64,000 nucleotides of DNA, from assembly GCF_027923845.1 (NCBI RefSeq), contig NZ_AP026933.1:124001-188000 (forward strand), written 5' to 3'. The notes below the pieces were generated by a model. It was not told the origin of the DNA. It did no database searches and saw only the letters and a program-made list of their open reading frames with translations. This DNA comes from Spiroplasma ixodetis (GTDB taxonomy: Bacteria > Bacillota_I > Bacilli_A > Mycoplasmatales > VBWQ01). Positions 1 through 11,002 of this stretch are shown here, piece by piece. Position 1 is the first letter of the stretch, and every line of letters begins with the position of its first letter. A program made the position numbers and the translations under genes.

Positions 1-85
1 TAATAAATATAATTAAACCCGCTGTTGCTGATGATAGAATTACTCCAATTAAACCTAAAATAATTTTTATAATTTTAAAAAACAT
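1..85 (-). CDS. Small membrane protein, N-terminal part (runs off the window)
   Basis: The frame opens with ATG at 85-83 and leaves the window on the left after about 28 residues. The visible part is almost wholly hydrophobic after a short FKIIK start, so it is a transmembrane segment or signal anchor. It starts 4 bases after the stop of the tail-fibre-like gene and reads the same way, so it belongs to the same leftward phage-like unit. Holin-like or another small phage membrane protein is possible, but nothing here decides it. Confidence 0.5.
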   Translation of the reverse strand, partial: MFFKIIKIILGLIGVILSSATAGLIIFI

Positions 86-254
86 AATATTATTCCTGTA
101 ATTCTTCTAATTTTCATGTATTTCCTTTATCATTACCTTTTAAAGAATAAATAGTAATAAATTTTGCATGATTAACTGATAAAACTAATACATTACTATT
201 ATTGTTAAAGACTTCTATTTCTACACCTGCTATTTTATTATCAGTTATAATAAA

Positions 255-1195
255 CGAACTTCTCCCCACATGTACTTGTGGAGGAAACAATGAAATTGAA
301 TGAGTTCAATAATACTTTTCAAACTGAAAAACAATGTCTTGCATATATAGCAAGTTTGAAACAAATCAAATGTAGTAGGTGTTCTAGTTTTAATTTGAAT
401 ACTTCTAATTTAAGAAGAATGAGATGTTTGAAATGTCATCAAACATTCAGTATTCTCACGGGCACTATATTTTCAAAGTCACAAACACCTTTAATATCTT
501 GGTTTTATCTCATTTTTAGATGAATAAACACCAAACATGGAATTCCATCAACTGATGTTGCAAAAGAATTGGGAGTGACCTTGAAAACAGCTTGAAGAAT
601 GGGTCATAAAATCCGAAGTGCCATTGCTAAACAAAAACCTCAATTCATTGTTGAAGGCATAGTGCAAATGGATGAAATGTATCTTTCACATATGGGGTTT
701 AAAAAACAAGGAAGATCCTTGTTGAATAAAACCTTGATTGTTGGTATTTATGAAAAAACAACCAACAATCTGATTGTGAAAGTATTGAAAAACGCAAACA
801 GTAAAAATCTTTTGCAGTTTGCAATAAACCACATTTCTTCAAAGTGTGTTGTACATACTGATTTTTGAAAAGGATATCGCGATTTGAAATCGGTTTTCAC
901 TAAGCATGAAACAGTTAACCATCAAGATGGCTATGTTTCAAAAACTGGTGTAAATACCAACCAAATTGAGTCAGTATGAAAACATATACGAAGAACATTT
1001 AAAACACATATCAAAGTTGCAAAACATTATATTCATTTATATGCAAAAGAAGCTGCATATAAATTCAATAACATACCTAGTTTTGAAACTGTAATGCTAT
1101 GTTTTATTTAAAAATGTGGGGAGAAGTTCGTAGATAGGCTTTTCTCAGCATTTATGTGATAAGATTTAAAAATAGTACATAAAGGGAGAAAAGCC
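255..1195 (+). mobile_element. IS1595-family element, subtype A (copy A1), complete
   Basis: A 941-bp element flanked by the exact 8-bp duplication ATAATAAA (247-254 and 1196-1203). The outer ends share TTCTCCC-N4-ATGTACT in inverted orientation. A second, perfect inverted copy of the left end (TGTGGGGAGAAGTTCG) lies just after the transposase stop, about 60 bp inside the right end. The last 60 bp form a hairpin whose arms are GGCTTTTCTC and GAGAAAAGCC. It carries one transposase gene. Confidence 0.9.
290..1111 (+). CDS. IS1595-family transposase (copy A1)
   Basis: Cuts and joins the element ends during transposition. The frame is 273 residues with several TGA(Trp) codons. An N-terminal zinc ribbon (Cys28, Cys31, Cys46, Cys49) is followed by an ISXO2-like catalytic domain: Asp128 in QMDEMYL, Asp191 in HTDFWKGY, and the NTNQIES motif at 222-228. 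ATG at 290 is chosen over the in-frame GTG at 278 because GGAGGA sits 5 bases upstream of it. This is the reference for subtype A, which differs from subtype B by scattered substitutions throughout. Confidence 0.9.
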
Positions 1196-2563
1196 ATAAT
1201 AAATTCTTGAATTGCAAAAACTGGATTATATATATTTCAAGAATAATAAACTCTGTATCGTTTATTAACTATAAAATTATAAGTAATTTGTCAATTATCT
1301 CATTGATTTTTTTCTCTTGTTCCTACTTCTTTTCAATTATCTTTACTTGGACTTGGTGTTGGATTATTTTTTAATTCAATATCTCAAATATTTTCTTCTA
1401 TTTCATTAGTTTCTAAACTTCTTGAATTAATTTTTAATTTTGGTGTAATATCTACTTTAATAGTATTTTGTAATTCTTCTAATGAAAATATATTTCCATA
1501 TTCTTTATTTCCACCATTTATAATTAACTTTCAATTATTACCTTTTACTACAATTAAATATAAATTTGCTTCAACTCCTTCAATTTCACCTTTTGTAAGA
1601 AAAATTTTATCACCAGAATTACCACCTAAATAATTACCAGTTTTAAATTCTACTTTTATTTTTGTATTTACTTGATTAAATGGTGGTTTTTCTCATGTTA
1701 TAAATACTCTATAATATTTATTAAAACTAAGAGCAAAATCTTCTCATGTACGATTATCAAGACTTTTACCTATTATTTTTCAATTTTCTTTATCTTGTTT
1801 TTTATTAATATTTGATTTATTTTCATTAATAGCACCAGCAATAGTTTTATTAGTAGTTTCTAAATTAGGAATTTCTTGACCAATAGCATTCATAGAAAAA
1901 GCAATTGGAAATAATGCTTTTGTATCTTCTAATTTTTTATTTACTTCTTCTTTTTTATAATAATTATCTAAATTAGGTATTTTATCATCAACATATTTTT
2001 TATTTGGTATTTTATTATCATTATTCATATTTGGTTCTTGTGCATAAATTAATCCATTAACACTTACTTCACTTAAAACATTATTAATTAAATAAGTACT
2101 TTTATCTTTATCTTCCTTATTATTAAATATTCTATTTTCATCAACTGAACCACCACCACTTGCACTAATTTTATTATTTTCATCAATAGTTATATTAGTA
2201 CCAGCAATTAATTTATTTTGTTTTTTATCTAATAAATTATTAGTTTCTATTTTTGTATAATAATCACGTTCAATACTATCTTCTGCTATAAATTCAGTTG
2301 GTTTTCCCTTTCCTATATATTGATATAATTTAACAGAACTCGCTTGGTAATTAATATCATTGGAAACCACAGTAATATCATTTCCATTTTTAGTGAATAA
2401 TAATTGTACTTTAACATTATCTTTTATAATTAACTCATCTAACTTAATACTGGTTTGTGTTGTTCTATTAATATCACCACCTAAATTAAATATAGTTTTT
2501 TTATCACTATATATATAATTATCAGTAGGAGTACTAGGGGTTGGTAAATATAACCTCATATTG

Positions 2564-3513
2564 CTAAATACGTTTTACCAAATTCACTACTAGGAATAAA
2601 AGAAGACATTTTTTTCATAATGGACTAGTTTCAATATTAAATCAGTTATTTTTAACATCATTAATATTTTCGTTTGCTTTAATTAATTCACTATTTAATT
2701 TGGTAATTTCATTTTCATTAGCAGTAATTCTTTTTGTTGTTTAGCAGAAAAATCACAAGTTGGTGCATGAGTAAAATCACCAATTTGTGGATTATTTTGT
2801 AATGCTTCGGGTGGTAATGTACCAATTTCATCAGGTCAATCTAAAATCATTGTTTCAGTTTCTTTATCATAATCAGTTGCAACATAACCTTTATTAATAA
2901 ATTTACTAACAGGACCTCTATATATTTCATTTTCATTATCATCAACTAAATCATCATATAATTTAATTTGTTTTGATAATGTAAATTCTTTTTGTTCTTT
3001 AATTAATTCATCAACTTGATTTCTAGTATAAAATGCTTGTAAGTCAATTTTTTCAATATCTATTTCATCTTGATTATAACTTAAAAATACTTGTTTTAAT
3101 TCTGTTAATCTTGCTCATATTTTCATTCTAGTTGGTGCTAAATCTCAAACATTAATTGTTGGAATACTATTTGCACTAAATTGACTACCATTATTAAATT
3201 GAATAGTAGCATCAACATTAAATTCAATTGGTGTACGATTAAATACTCAATGTTCAACCATAGCATAAACCATATCTCTTAATGTTTCTTTAATTAATTC
3301 ATCTTTAAAACTATCAAAAGGAAATTTAGATAAAATAAAATCAAGATAGGCATTAATATCATTTTGAGCGCGAATAGCAAAAGTTATAAATCAATCATTA
3401 ACATTAGGTCATGTCTGTATATATTGCTGTGGCGTTTCTGTAATTTTTCCAGTTAATGGATATCAGTTATTATAATTTTCAAGACTGACATCAGTTCAAA
3501 GTTTATTAATCAT
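2564..3513 (-). pseudogene. Phage structural-type protein, frameshifted near its 3' end
   Basis: ATG at 3513-3511 starts about 260 good residues (MINKLWTDVSLENYNN at the N-terminus, with a Phe/Asp-rich helical middle). The frame then breaks near 2735 at an A-run. A one-base correction continues into a Lys/Glu/Asn helix running towards the next gene, and a second slip near 2620 is likely. I do not recognise the family. It lies between the 565-residue protein and the fibre-like protein, the position of a connector or tail protein. The same gene start recurs at 63953 in the second phage copy. Confidence 0.5.
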
Positions 3514-4636
3514 ATTTTATCATTCCTTAAAAAATGCTTTTTTATAATGTTTAGTTTTTGTTTTAGTTTTTCTATGTGATATATGAATAATTTCTTTTTG
3601 TAATTTTTTCTTACCTTTATCTGCAACTTGACTATATGCAAATTTTTCTAAATGATGTAATAATCCAGTACCAAATAAAGTATTAACACTAAATTTTAAA
3701 CCAACATTTTTAAATGATTTGTTAATATTTTCAATAGGATTATTAATAACATTTACTACTTTATGATAAGTTCTAATAGTTCTAAATATTTCTCTATATA
3801 CTTTAAAACTATCTCTAATTACTTGTTGCACCACTGGTGGAGCAAATGCTATTGCTTTTAATCATTTATTTTGATTAACTCCATAACCAATGTATCAACC
3901 ACTATATCAACGATATCAATGGAATGGATGTATTTGAGTAACAAAAGTTTTTGCTTTAAGAATACTATCAACAACTGTAATTGGTTTATATTTAGGATTG
4001 CGATGATAAATAGTAATTGCACATTTATCTAATGACAAAGGTTGAATTTTACAACCCATAAATACTGGTGAATTTAATGGAATTAATTGTGCGTGTTTAA
4101 TTGCTCTTTTTTCTGCACTAGTAAATAAATCAGTTGCTTTTTCTTTTAATTTCTGAATTTTTTCAAATACTTGTTTTTCTAACTTTTCAAATTTTTCTTG
4201 TAATTTATATATACTTTCTCGTATTTTTTCAAAATATGGTGTATCTTTTCAAAATTTATTTAAACCTTTTTTTAAATAAAATCTAATATCAAAATATTTA
4301 AAAGTTTGATTTGCTTTTAAAACAAGTTGATGAATAACATTATTTTTAAAATTAAATTTAATAGCATTAGCACGAATTTTTTGTAAATCTAAAATTAAAG
4401 TTTTTCCATATCTATTTTCTGTATGTATTGTATGAACTAAATTTAATCAATCATGTTGATTCATTTTTAATACTTCTTTTAAATCAGTATTAATTTTTTT
4501 TAAAAAGTTATTTGCTTTTTCAATATCTTTAATTTTAAATTTAGGAGTTAATTGTGGACTTAATTTTATTAATGTATTTTGTAATAATAAGTGTTCCATT
4601 AATTTTTCTGTTTCTAGTTTTTGAAAATTATTCTTA

Positions 4637-5499
4637 GAACCTGTTTAGAATCTTTTTAATAAAATTGAAATAAAGGACAGAACAACCATTTGTAAACTAG
4701 TATTTAGTTTTCTTTCACAATTTTTTCATAATCTTCTGCATTTTTCTAATCATGCAAAGCTTCGTTCTACAACTCATCTTTTTGGTAGTACTACAAAAGA
4801 ATGTAATTCATTACGTTTTACAACTTCAACATTTGCATTTATGATTGTTTTGATTGCAGAAGCAAATTTTTCACCAGTATAGCCAGCATCTACTATTATT
4901 TTTTGAACTGTAGAAAGATTTTCTTTTTCACTTTTAATCATTATGATAGCACTATTACGATCTGTTTTTTCTGCTGTAGTTATGTAAATTGCATGTGGTA
5001 AACCTTGCGTATCAACTGCAATATGACGTTTTATTCCTGAAATCTTTTTACCAGCATCATAACCTTTATTTTCAGTAGTATCTGTATTTTTAACACTTTG
5101 CGAATCAATTATACAAAAACTAGTTTTTTCTTTTCGATGATTCTTAATACGAATCTTTTTAACTAATTTTTTTAAAATTAATTGCAATACACTAGGTTCT
5201 TTATCATTGTTTTTACTTCAAATTTGGAAATAATAATATACAGTTTGTCATTTTGGAAAATTTTTTGGTAACATTCTTCATTGACAACCACTTTTTAATA
5301 CATATAAAACTGCACAAAACACTTCATATAAATCTAAATTTCTTGGTTTTGTTTTCTTTTTGCTGTTTTCTAAAGTTGATTTTATGTTCTCAAATTGTTC
5401 TTTAGTAACATGACTTGGATAATTTTTATGCATATATACCTCTTATTTTAAAATATATAGTAATTTTACCTTATTTTCTAAAAGATTCTAAACAGGTTC
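4637..5499 (-). mobile_element. IS5-family element (copy 1), complete
   Basis: An 863-bp element with long inverted repeats beginning GAACCTGTTTAGAATCTTTT. It is flanked by the 3-bp duplication TTA (4634-4636 and 5500-5502), as expected for TNA-targeting IS5 subgroups. It is inserted in the 565-residue phage gene. Confidence 0.9.
4645..5433 (-). CDS. IS5-family transposase (copy 1)
   Basis: A DDE transposase of 262 residues, full length, with ATG at 5433 preceded by AAGAGG. The catalytic Asp110 (DSQSV), Asp182 (VDAGYTG) and Glu223 (RWVVERSF) are all present. The Trp before VVER is a TGA codon, so the gene would be cut short under the standard code. The stop lies 8 bases from the element end, inside the inverted repeat. 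This copy is the reference for the other IS5 entries. Confidence 0.9.
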
Positions 5500-6095
5500 T
5501 TATATTGTCTTTCAGCAACATATCCTAAATCTCGTAATACTGTTTCACGATTAGGAGTAAAACTATACTTCATTAAATAACGTTTATTACCAATAATTTT
5601 ATCTGTTAAAATTTCTTTTCCACTTACTTGCCTTATAATTTCTTGTAAGTTTTTTGCTTCTTTAATTCCAACTTGTTCTAATGTTTTAGTTTTTTGTGCT
5701 AACTTAATAAATTTAGTTGTACGATAACCACGACTAATTTTATTAAGTCCAGCAAATGCTGGTAATATATTAAAAAAAGTATTTAATGGTGTTACATTTC
5801 CTTTTAAATAATCATAAACTTGATTAATAGTAAAATCAGTTAAAAATTCTACACCAACAGCACTAATACTAGCAATTAAATCACTTGCACCTAATCCAAG
5901 GGCTACACTTTCACTTAATCCACCAGTAAAAGGAGCAAGTGCTACTGCTATAACTTGTACACCAATCATTTCTAAAATTTCTCATCAAAAACTTTTATTT
6001 TCTTGTTGTTTACTTATTCTAGTATGTTTTGGTTTATTTATGTTTAAAAGTATTGCTGTACTAGTTGTACCAATTGGCATGGCATTTAATTTCCT

Positions 6096-7278
6096 TTATT
6101 TAAGAGTTATTTTAATCAGATTTGTTGTTCCTTTATAATTTAAGTCATTAACATTAGCAGTAATAGTTATGTATAAGTCACCTGCTTTTTGTTTTTGATT
6201 ACTTACATTAGTTTTTCCTTGTGCATCACTAAAATATTTAATAGTTGGATTTGTTAAATTTGGATTTAATGATTTAAGTTCATTAGTACTTTTTATTTCT
6301 GTATTTAATTCATTGTTATTGTTATTAACATTTGCAGTAATATTTGTTGTTAAAACTGTAATTTTAGTTTTTAAATCAGTTTTTTCTGTTTTAATAACTC
6401 CACATAACATTCATCTTGATGTTGTTTCATTATTAGAAATATATGGAATTGCTTCTCCAACAACTTCACCAGCAACTTTATATGCTCTTCCTGCTTTATC
6501 ATCTTTAATAAAATCTACATAAATAACTGTATTTTCTATCATATATCTTTTCATCGCTCTTGGTGTTGCTAAAATAAAGGTCATTAATTGTTGTTCATTT
6601 TTATCATTAGTAAAAATCATATAATCATCAAGAACGATTTCACATAATACACCTTTTACATATAAATTATTTCCATTTAAACGTAATTGTTGTGCTAACT
6701 GATTATCGGTAATTAAACCTTTATTATCTGCTAAATAAACTAAACTATCATAAAGACCATTAGTAATAAAAAATTTACTATTTGCAATGTTTCTAAATTG
6801 AAACAAAGTATTTCAAGCAGATAACATTGATTTTAAATAGCCTACTGGTGTTGTATCTTCAATATCGATTTTAGTAGCAAATTTTGCAATTGCTTGTGTA
6901 TCATCAATTGCCAATTTATCTGCTAAATCATTTGCAACTTCATATTGCATACTATCTAATAAATTTTGTCCATTATTTGCTTTTAAATCTACATCTGCAA
7001 TAATTTCTCCTGCAAGATATTTTTTAGTTATTTTTTTACTAATTTTATCTGTATCAACATATGGTAATTCATATCTTTTACTTTTATCATCCCAAGCAAT
7101 AATTTTTACTTCCGGTTTTTTTGGTTTTTTAACAATAAACTCAATATTTACTGAGTCAACAATTTCAGTAGGAAAAAGTTTGCCCATGGACTATTTGAAA
7201 TTTTAAAAACTCTATAAATTCGGGTGCTTCTACTAATCTCTCTGTATTGTCTAAATTTTGATTAAATGGTACTGACAT
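6096..7278 (-). pseudogene. Capsid-like phage protein, frameshifted
   Basis: Comparison with the second copy (58229-59410) shows one gene of about 394 residues starting at ATG 7278 and ending at TAA 6098-6096. Here the first 35 codons contain compensating or uncorrected one-base shifts near 7200-7170, and from 7187 on the frame is clean. The protein is rich in Asn/Asp, has MQYEVANDLADKLA and FILATPRAMKRYM segments, and ends in a beta-rich domain (ITANVNDLNYKGTT). Length, acidic composition, position next to small acidic genes and strong conservation between the copies suggest the major virion protein, but no fold is recognised with certainty. Confidence 0.55.
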
Positions 7279-7296
7279 TTTATTTCTTCCTTTCGT

Positions 7297-7533
7297 TTAT
7301 AAATAATTTTTCTTTTTATAATTAATTAAAAAATTTTCTTTATCATTTGTTTTATTATTAATAATTATTTGTTTATTGCCACCTGTATTAATTACTTCTT
7401 TAAATACTGGTTGTTCTTTAATCATTTTTTTAATAGTTTCTTCAATTTTTGAATTTTCTATATTACTTGTTTTAAATTTTAAATAATCATAAAATTCAGT
7501 TTTAACTTGATATTTTTTAAATATATTAATCAT
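7297..7533 (-). CDS. Small phage protein, 78 residues, unknown
   Basis: ATG at 7533, TAA at 7299-7297. Lys/Ile/Asn-rich and largely helical, with no Cys and no membrane segment. It overlaps the upstream 48-residue gene by 8 bases and ends 18 bases before the capsid-like gene, so it is translated in the same unit. A diverged homologue, split by IS1595, occurs at 57041-58209, again directly before the capsid-like gene. A scaffold or head accessory role would fit the position but is inference. Confidence 0.6.
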   Translation of the reverse strand: MINIFKKYQVKTEFYDYLKFKTSNIENSKIEETIKKMIKEQPVFKEVINTGGNKQIIINNKTNDKENFLINYKKKNYL

Positions 7534-7672
7534 TTCTTTTTTCTTTAATTTCTTGATTAAGTTTATTTAACTTATTTTCTGCTTCATTAAATTTATTTTC
7601 TATTTCTTGTTGAGCATTATTTTCAGTTAAAGGTTCAGTTGTTTGTTGAACATTATCTTCATTTTCTAACAT
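7526..7672 (-). CDS. 48-residue acidic coiled-coil phage protein
   Basis: ATG at 7672, TAA at 7528-7526. The sequence is Glu/Asn/Gln-rich (ENEDNVQQ, NKFNEAENKLNKLNQEIKEK), predicted helical with a heptad-like pattern at the C-terminus. GGGAGAA lies upstream. Its stop overlaps the next start (AATGATTAA). Unknown function; a scaffolding helper is possible. Confidence 0.55.
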   Translation of the reverse strand: MLENEDNVQQTTEPLTENNAQQEIENKFNEAENKLNKLNQEIKEKRND

Positions 7673-7741
7673 TTAACATTCTCCCTAATCTTATCCCAAT
7701 AATCAATCTTTAACTAATTGTGGCATTTCACTTATTAGTTT

Positions 7742-8682
7742 GGCTTTTCTCCCTTTATGTACTATTTTTAAATTTTATCACATAAATGCTGAGAAAAGCC
7801 TATCTACGGACTTCTCCCCACATTTTTAAATCAAACATAGCATTACAGTTTCAAAACTAGGTATCTTGTTGAATTTATATGCAGCTTCTTTAGCATATAA
7901 ATGAACATGATGTTTTGCAACTTTGATATGTGTTTTAAATGTTCTTCTTATATGTTTTCAAACTGATTCAATTTGGTTGGTATTTACACCAATTTTTGAA
8001 ACATAGCCATCTTGATGGTTAACTGTTTCATGCTTAGTGAAAACTGATTTAAAATCGCAATATCCTTTTCAAGAATCAGTATATACAAGACATTTTGAAG
8101 AAATGTGGTTTTTTGCAAACTGCAAAAGATTTTTACTGTTTGCGTTTTTCAATACTTTCACAATTAAATTATTGGTTGTTTTTTGATAAATGCCAACAAT
8201 CAAGGTTTTATTCACCAAGGATCTTCCTTGTTTTTTAAAACCCATATGTGAAAGATACATTTCATCAATTTGCACTGTACCTTCAACAATAAATTGAGGT
8301 TTTTGTTTTGCAATACGTGTTCTGATTTTATGAGTCATTCTTCAAGCAGTTTTCAAAGTCACTCCCAATTCTTTTGCAATATCTGTTGATGGAATTCCAT
8401 GTTTGGTGTTTATTCATCTAAAGATAAGATAAAATCAAGATGTTAAAGATGTTTGTGACCTTGAAAATATGGTGCCTGTGAGAATGCTAAATGTTTGATT
8501 ACATTTTAAACATCTCATTCTTTTTAAATCAGAAGTATTCAAATTAAAACTAAAACACCTAATACATTTGTTTTCTTTTAAATTTGCTATATATGCAAGA
8601 CATTGCTGTTCAGTTTGAAAAGCATTGTTGAATTCATTCAGTTTCATTATTCCCTCCACAAGTACATGTGGGGAGAAGTCCG
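7742..8682 (-). mobile_element. IS1595-family element, subtype B (copy B1), complete
   Basis: 941 bp, with the 8-bp duplication ATTAGTTT at 7734-7741 and 8683-8690. Same architecture as A1, including the inner perfect inverted repeat and the outer 60-bp hairpin, but the left end reads CGGACTTCTCC. Inserted in the 61-residue phage gene. Confidence 0.9.
7826..8647 (-). CDS. IS1595-family transposase, subtype B (copy B1)
   Basis: 273 residues, apparently intact, with zinc-ribbon cysteines and catalytic motifs as in A1 (QIDEMYL, YTDSWKGY, NTNQIES). At the Trp of LTSWFYL this copy has TGA where most subtype B copies have TGG, a silent change only under code 4. Copy B7 shares it. Confidence 0.9.
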
Positions 8683-8826
8683 ATTAGTTTTTTATAATCA
8701 TTAACAGCATTTTCTAATGTATTGATATCAGAAAATTTAAAACAATTATCAATATGTAAATCAAAATCTCTATCAATACTGATATCTTGTTTTCTATATT
8801 TTTCATTAAATTCAATTTTTGTCATA

Positions 8827-9015
8827 TTATTTTTCTCCTTTATTAATTTTTTCGTTTAATTTTGCTAATTTTTTTTGATGTTTTATAATTTTGTTATTTG
8901 CTCTAACATGTTTTGGAGTTGTGATAAATCTTTTTAATAAAACAATAATTTCTCTGCAAATTAATGTTCCAACACTTGTTCCAATAATTATTAATTCATG
9001 TAAAAATTCTTTCAT
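8827..9015 (-). CDS. 62-residue membrane protein with basic tail
   Basis: ATG at 9015, preceded by GGAAAATATTGAG. Residues 5-28 form one hydrophobic helix (ELIIIGTSVGTLICREIIVLL), followed by a Lys-rich cytoplasmic tail. It stops one base before the next phage gene. A holin-like or phage envelope role would suit the size and topology, but the sequence does not prove it. Confidence 0.6.
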   Translation of the reverse strand: MKEFLHELIIIGTSVGTLICREIIVLLKRFITTPKHVRANNKIIKHQKKLAKLNEKINKGEK

Positions 9016-9056
9016 CTCAATATTTTCCTTTCAACTATTTATTTTTTAATTTTTGA

Positions 9057-9215
9057 TTATTCATCAAATTCACCTTTAATAATTCTTTCAATCATACATT
9101 TTGCATCCATTAAAAGATTTGCAATTAAACGTTCATTCAGTCGTATGTCTTCTAAATCTTTTTCATGTTGTTTTAATTTATCATCATAATATTGAATTAA
9201 TTTTTCTTTATTCAT
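9057..9215 (-). CDS. 52-residue helical protein, unknown
   Basis: ATG at 9215 is chosen because AGGAGGTG stands 6 bases upstream; an upstream in-frame start at 9257 would overlap the preceding gene. Highly charged (DDKLKQHEKDLEDIRLNER), likely one long helix, with a single Cys. It follows the 273-residue gene by 14 bases in the leftward unit. Confidence 0.55.
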   Translation of the reverse strand: MNKEKLIQYYDDKLKQHEKDLEDIRLNERLIANLLMDAKCMIERIIKGEFDE

Positions 9216-9229
9216 ACTTTTCACCTCCT

Positions 9230-10051
9230 TTATAAACTCATGTGATTGTAATCTCAATTTAATGAAGCATTATCAGTATTTAATGGTACTTCGCTCATAT
9301 TATCACTACCATATTGACTGGTTGTTTCACTATTAATTGTAAATCTATTATCATTTATTAATCTTGAAACTTCATTTGTAAATGTTGTTTCTTGCATTTC
9401 TCTACTATGATTTGTCTCTATTGGTAATAAATTATGGATTATTTCACTTGCACCAGCAATTATGGTAGGTACTGCATAAGCATTATTAAAATCATTATTT
9501 ATACCCATTGCTACACCACTTGATATTAAACATCCACCAGTAGCCATATTATAAATCTTTCTTATTGTTTCAAATCTATTAGGAATTAATTCAGTTAATC
9601 CACTGATAAGATTTGATATACCATAAGCATTTAAACTAATATAAGTATCTCAATCCATTAATGACTGATTTTCTTGTTTATTTAATAGTAATCATGGAGG
9701 ACCTTCTGTTGTAGTTGTAGTAGTTATTGGAGTTGGTGTTGTTGGAATAATAGGAGTAATATTATTTTCTGTTCATTTACTATAATTTGCTAATCCAATT
9801 GTTCCTAAACCTAATAATATTTTTTTAGAACTATTAATTAATTTAGTTTTAGTATTTGGTCTTTGATTTAAATTTCAAATATCTAAACCTAATTTTTTAC
9901 CAAATAATAAACTATTAATTGAACCTAATACTGGATTTACAATTACTTGACCATAATAAGCACTTGTACCAATCATTGCACAAATTGGACTTATTCCAGT
10001 TCTAATTAATTTAATTAAAGTATAATTTGATTGATTTTCTATATTTGGCAT
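9230..10051 (-). CDS. 273-residue phage membrane-associated protein
   Basis: ATG at 10051 with AGGAGAATAAA upstream; TAA at 9232-9230. Several hydrophobic, Gly-rich stretches (around residues 18-55, 75-90, 165-190 and 200-215) suggest membrane association. A threonine/proline-rich linker of about 20 residues lies near residues 100-120, followed by a Trp-containing motif (GPPWLLL). TGA codons encode Trp. I do not recognise the family. Hydrophobic segments with a Thr/Pro linker could belong to a minor coat or adsorption protein. Confidence 0.55.
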
Positions 10052-10062
10052 TTTATTCTCCT

Positions 10063-10299
10063 TTAATTTTCTAATTTTTTAATTGTTACTTTAATTCAAC
10101 CTTGATAAACATCATTATCACCAACTATTAATGCAACATTACTTTCTGGGTCCGAAACAATTATGTGTTTTGATTTAACATTTGGATATTGTCTTAAAAT
10201 AATTGCTCTAATATCATTATTTGTATGAATTTCTTTTGGAAATGGTGATAATATTTCAATTTCATCTTTATTTTCAAACAAAGTAGGTAATATTATCAT
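10063..10299 (-). CDS. 78-residue phage protein, unknown
   Basis: ATG at 10299 overlaps the stop of the upstream gene (TAATG). TAA at 10065-10063 is 11 bases before the 273-residue gene. It has an alternating hydrophobic pattern (SKHIIVSDPESNVALIVGDNDVYQGWIKVTIKKLEN) typical of a small beta protein. One TGA is read as Trp near the C-terminus. No family recognised. Confidence 0.6.
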
Positions 10300-10460
10300 T
10301 AATTATTCTCCTTATTTTTAATTTGATTAGCAATTTCACTTAATATTTTCAATACTTTATATTCATTTTTTAATTCTTTACTAATAAATATTAAAAATAT
10401 TATTAGTGTTATGCTTGTTATTAATATTGGTACTATTAATAAAATTTTTCATAATATCAT
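10299..10460 (-). CDS. 53-residue single-pass membrane protein
   Basis: ATG at 10460 (MILWKILLIVPILITSITLII, Trp from TGA), then a charged helix. One strong N-terminal transmembrane segment of about 27 residues, with a Lys/Glu/Asn tail. Its TAA overlaps the next start, indicating coupled translation. Small phage membrane protein of unknown role. Confidence 0.55.
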
Positions 10461-10463
10461 TTT

Positions 10464-10757
10464 TTACTCTTTTCATTTTTTAAATCATTTAACATTTATT
10501 GAACAAAATGCACGATTTTTAGGAATATTTAAAGTGTTAAAGATTTGACCAGTTACAATAATTTCATCATTTTTGTTTAATAAAATACATCGTCTATAAA
10601 ATTTTGGGTTGTTAAAAATTAAAGTAACATAGTTTAATCCATTTCATTGACCTCGAACACTATAATATAATTCTTTATTACCTTTTTCGTAATATTTTGC
10701 TTCAATAGTGTTACTTAGTTTTACTGTTAATTTGACATAATTTGCTTTATCTTTCAT
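10464..10757 (-). CDS. 97-residue protein, possible ssDNA-binding (OB-fold-like)
   Basis: ATG at 10757, TAA 10466-10464. Alternating beta strands (NYVKLTVKLSNTIEAKYYE, NYVTLIFNN, DEIIVTGQIFN), aromatic residues and a basic end (VKWFKKWKE). The start overlaps the end of the RuvC-like gene by 11 bases. Position among recombination and replication-type genes and the strand pattern suggest a single-strand-binding protein, but no diagnostic motif is visible, so this is a weak inference. Confidence 0.5.
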
Positions 10758-11002
10758 GTTTATAATTTCTTAAATAATATTGAATATGCTTATAAGCATC
10801 TTGTTCATGTTTTGTTAATTTTATATTTCCTTTATAATTTGTTATTTTATTTTTATTTTTTGGTTGGTTTTCTAGATAATCTCAGTTGAAAACATCTTGA
10901 ACTAATACCATTAATGCACCAATGATTTTGGGCGTTGATAATGGATTAGTTAGTAATTGTTTTGAATTTAAAAAGAAATTTTCTACAATAACTAATATTT
11001 TT

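Larger units (their letters stand above)
90..2559 (-). pseudogene. Tail-fibre-like phage protein, split by an IS1595 copy
   Basis: Removing the IS at 255-1195 and one copy of its 8-bp target duplication restores a single 506-residue frame (ATG at 2559, TAA at 92-90), with many TGA codons read as Trp. The N-terminal 100 residues are beta-like. The middle carries phage fibre or baseplate signatures: a DYYTKIETNNLL segment, a short GTNITIDENNKISA segment followed by Gly/Ser, and a second NYYKKEEVNKKL segment. Such YTK.E pieces are known from tail fibres and receptor-binding proteins, where they help trimerise. The C-terminal 230 residues are Trp-rich and may bind a surface ligand. Role as host-recognition fibre is inferred. 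The gene is no longer expressible as one protein. Confidence 0.6.
3517..6080 (-). pseudogene. 565-residue phage protein with hydrophobic N-terminal region, split by IS5
   Basis: Removing the IS5 copy at 4637-5499 and one TTA duplication rejoins a 565-residue frame (ATG 6080, TAA 3519-3517, several TGA as Trp). Residues 35-90 are Gly/Ala-rich and hydrophobic and could insert in a membrane. The middle is a long charged, partly coiled-coil region. The C-terminal 200 residues are Trp/Tyr-rich and end in a very basic tail (HISHRKTKTKTKHYKK). No family is recognised; a virion protein acting on membrane or DNA during infection is a guess. It sits 15 bases after the capsid-like gene. A second copy in the opposite orientation, also broken, spans 59425-63949, so the gene is a real conserved phage gene. 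Confidence 0.6.
7691..8825 (-). pseudogene. 61-residue small phage protein, split by IS1595 copy B1
   Basis: Removing 7742-8682 and one ATTAGTTT duplication rejoins a 61-residue frame: ATG 8825 (MTKIEFNEKYRK), break after VNDYKKL, then ISEMPQLVKDWLLG and TAA at 7693-7691. It resembles the 68-residue protein at 40291-40497 in size, composition and the pattern DID.D.DL.I.....F...N.LE..VNDYK, so both phage regions carry this gene. Function unknown. Confidence 0.6.
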
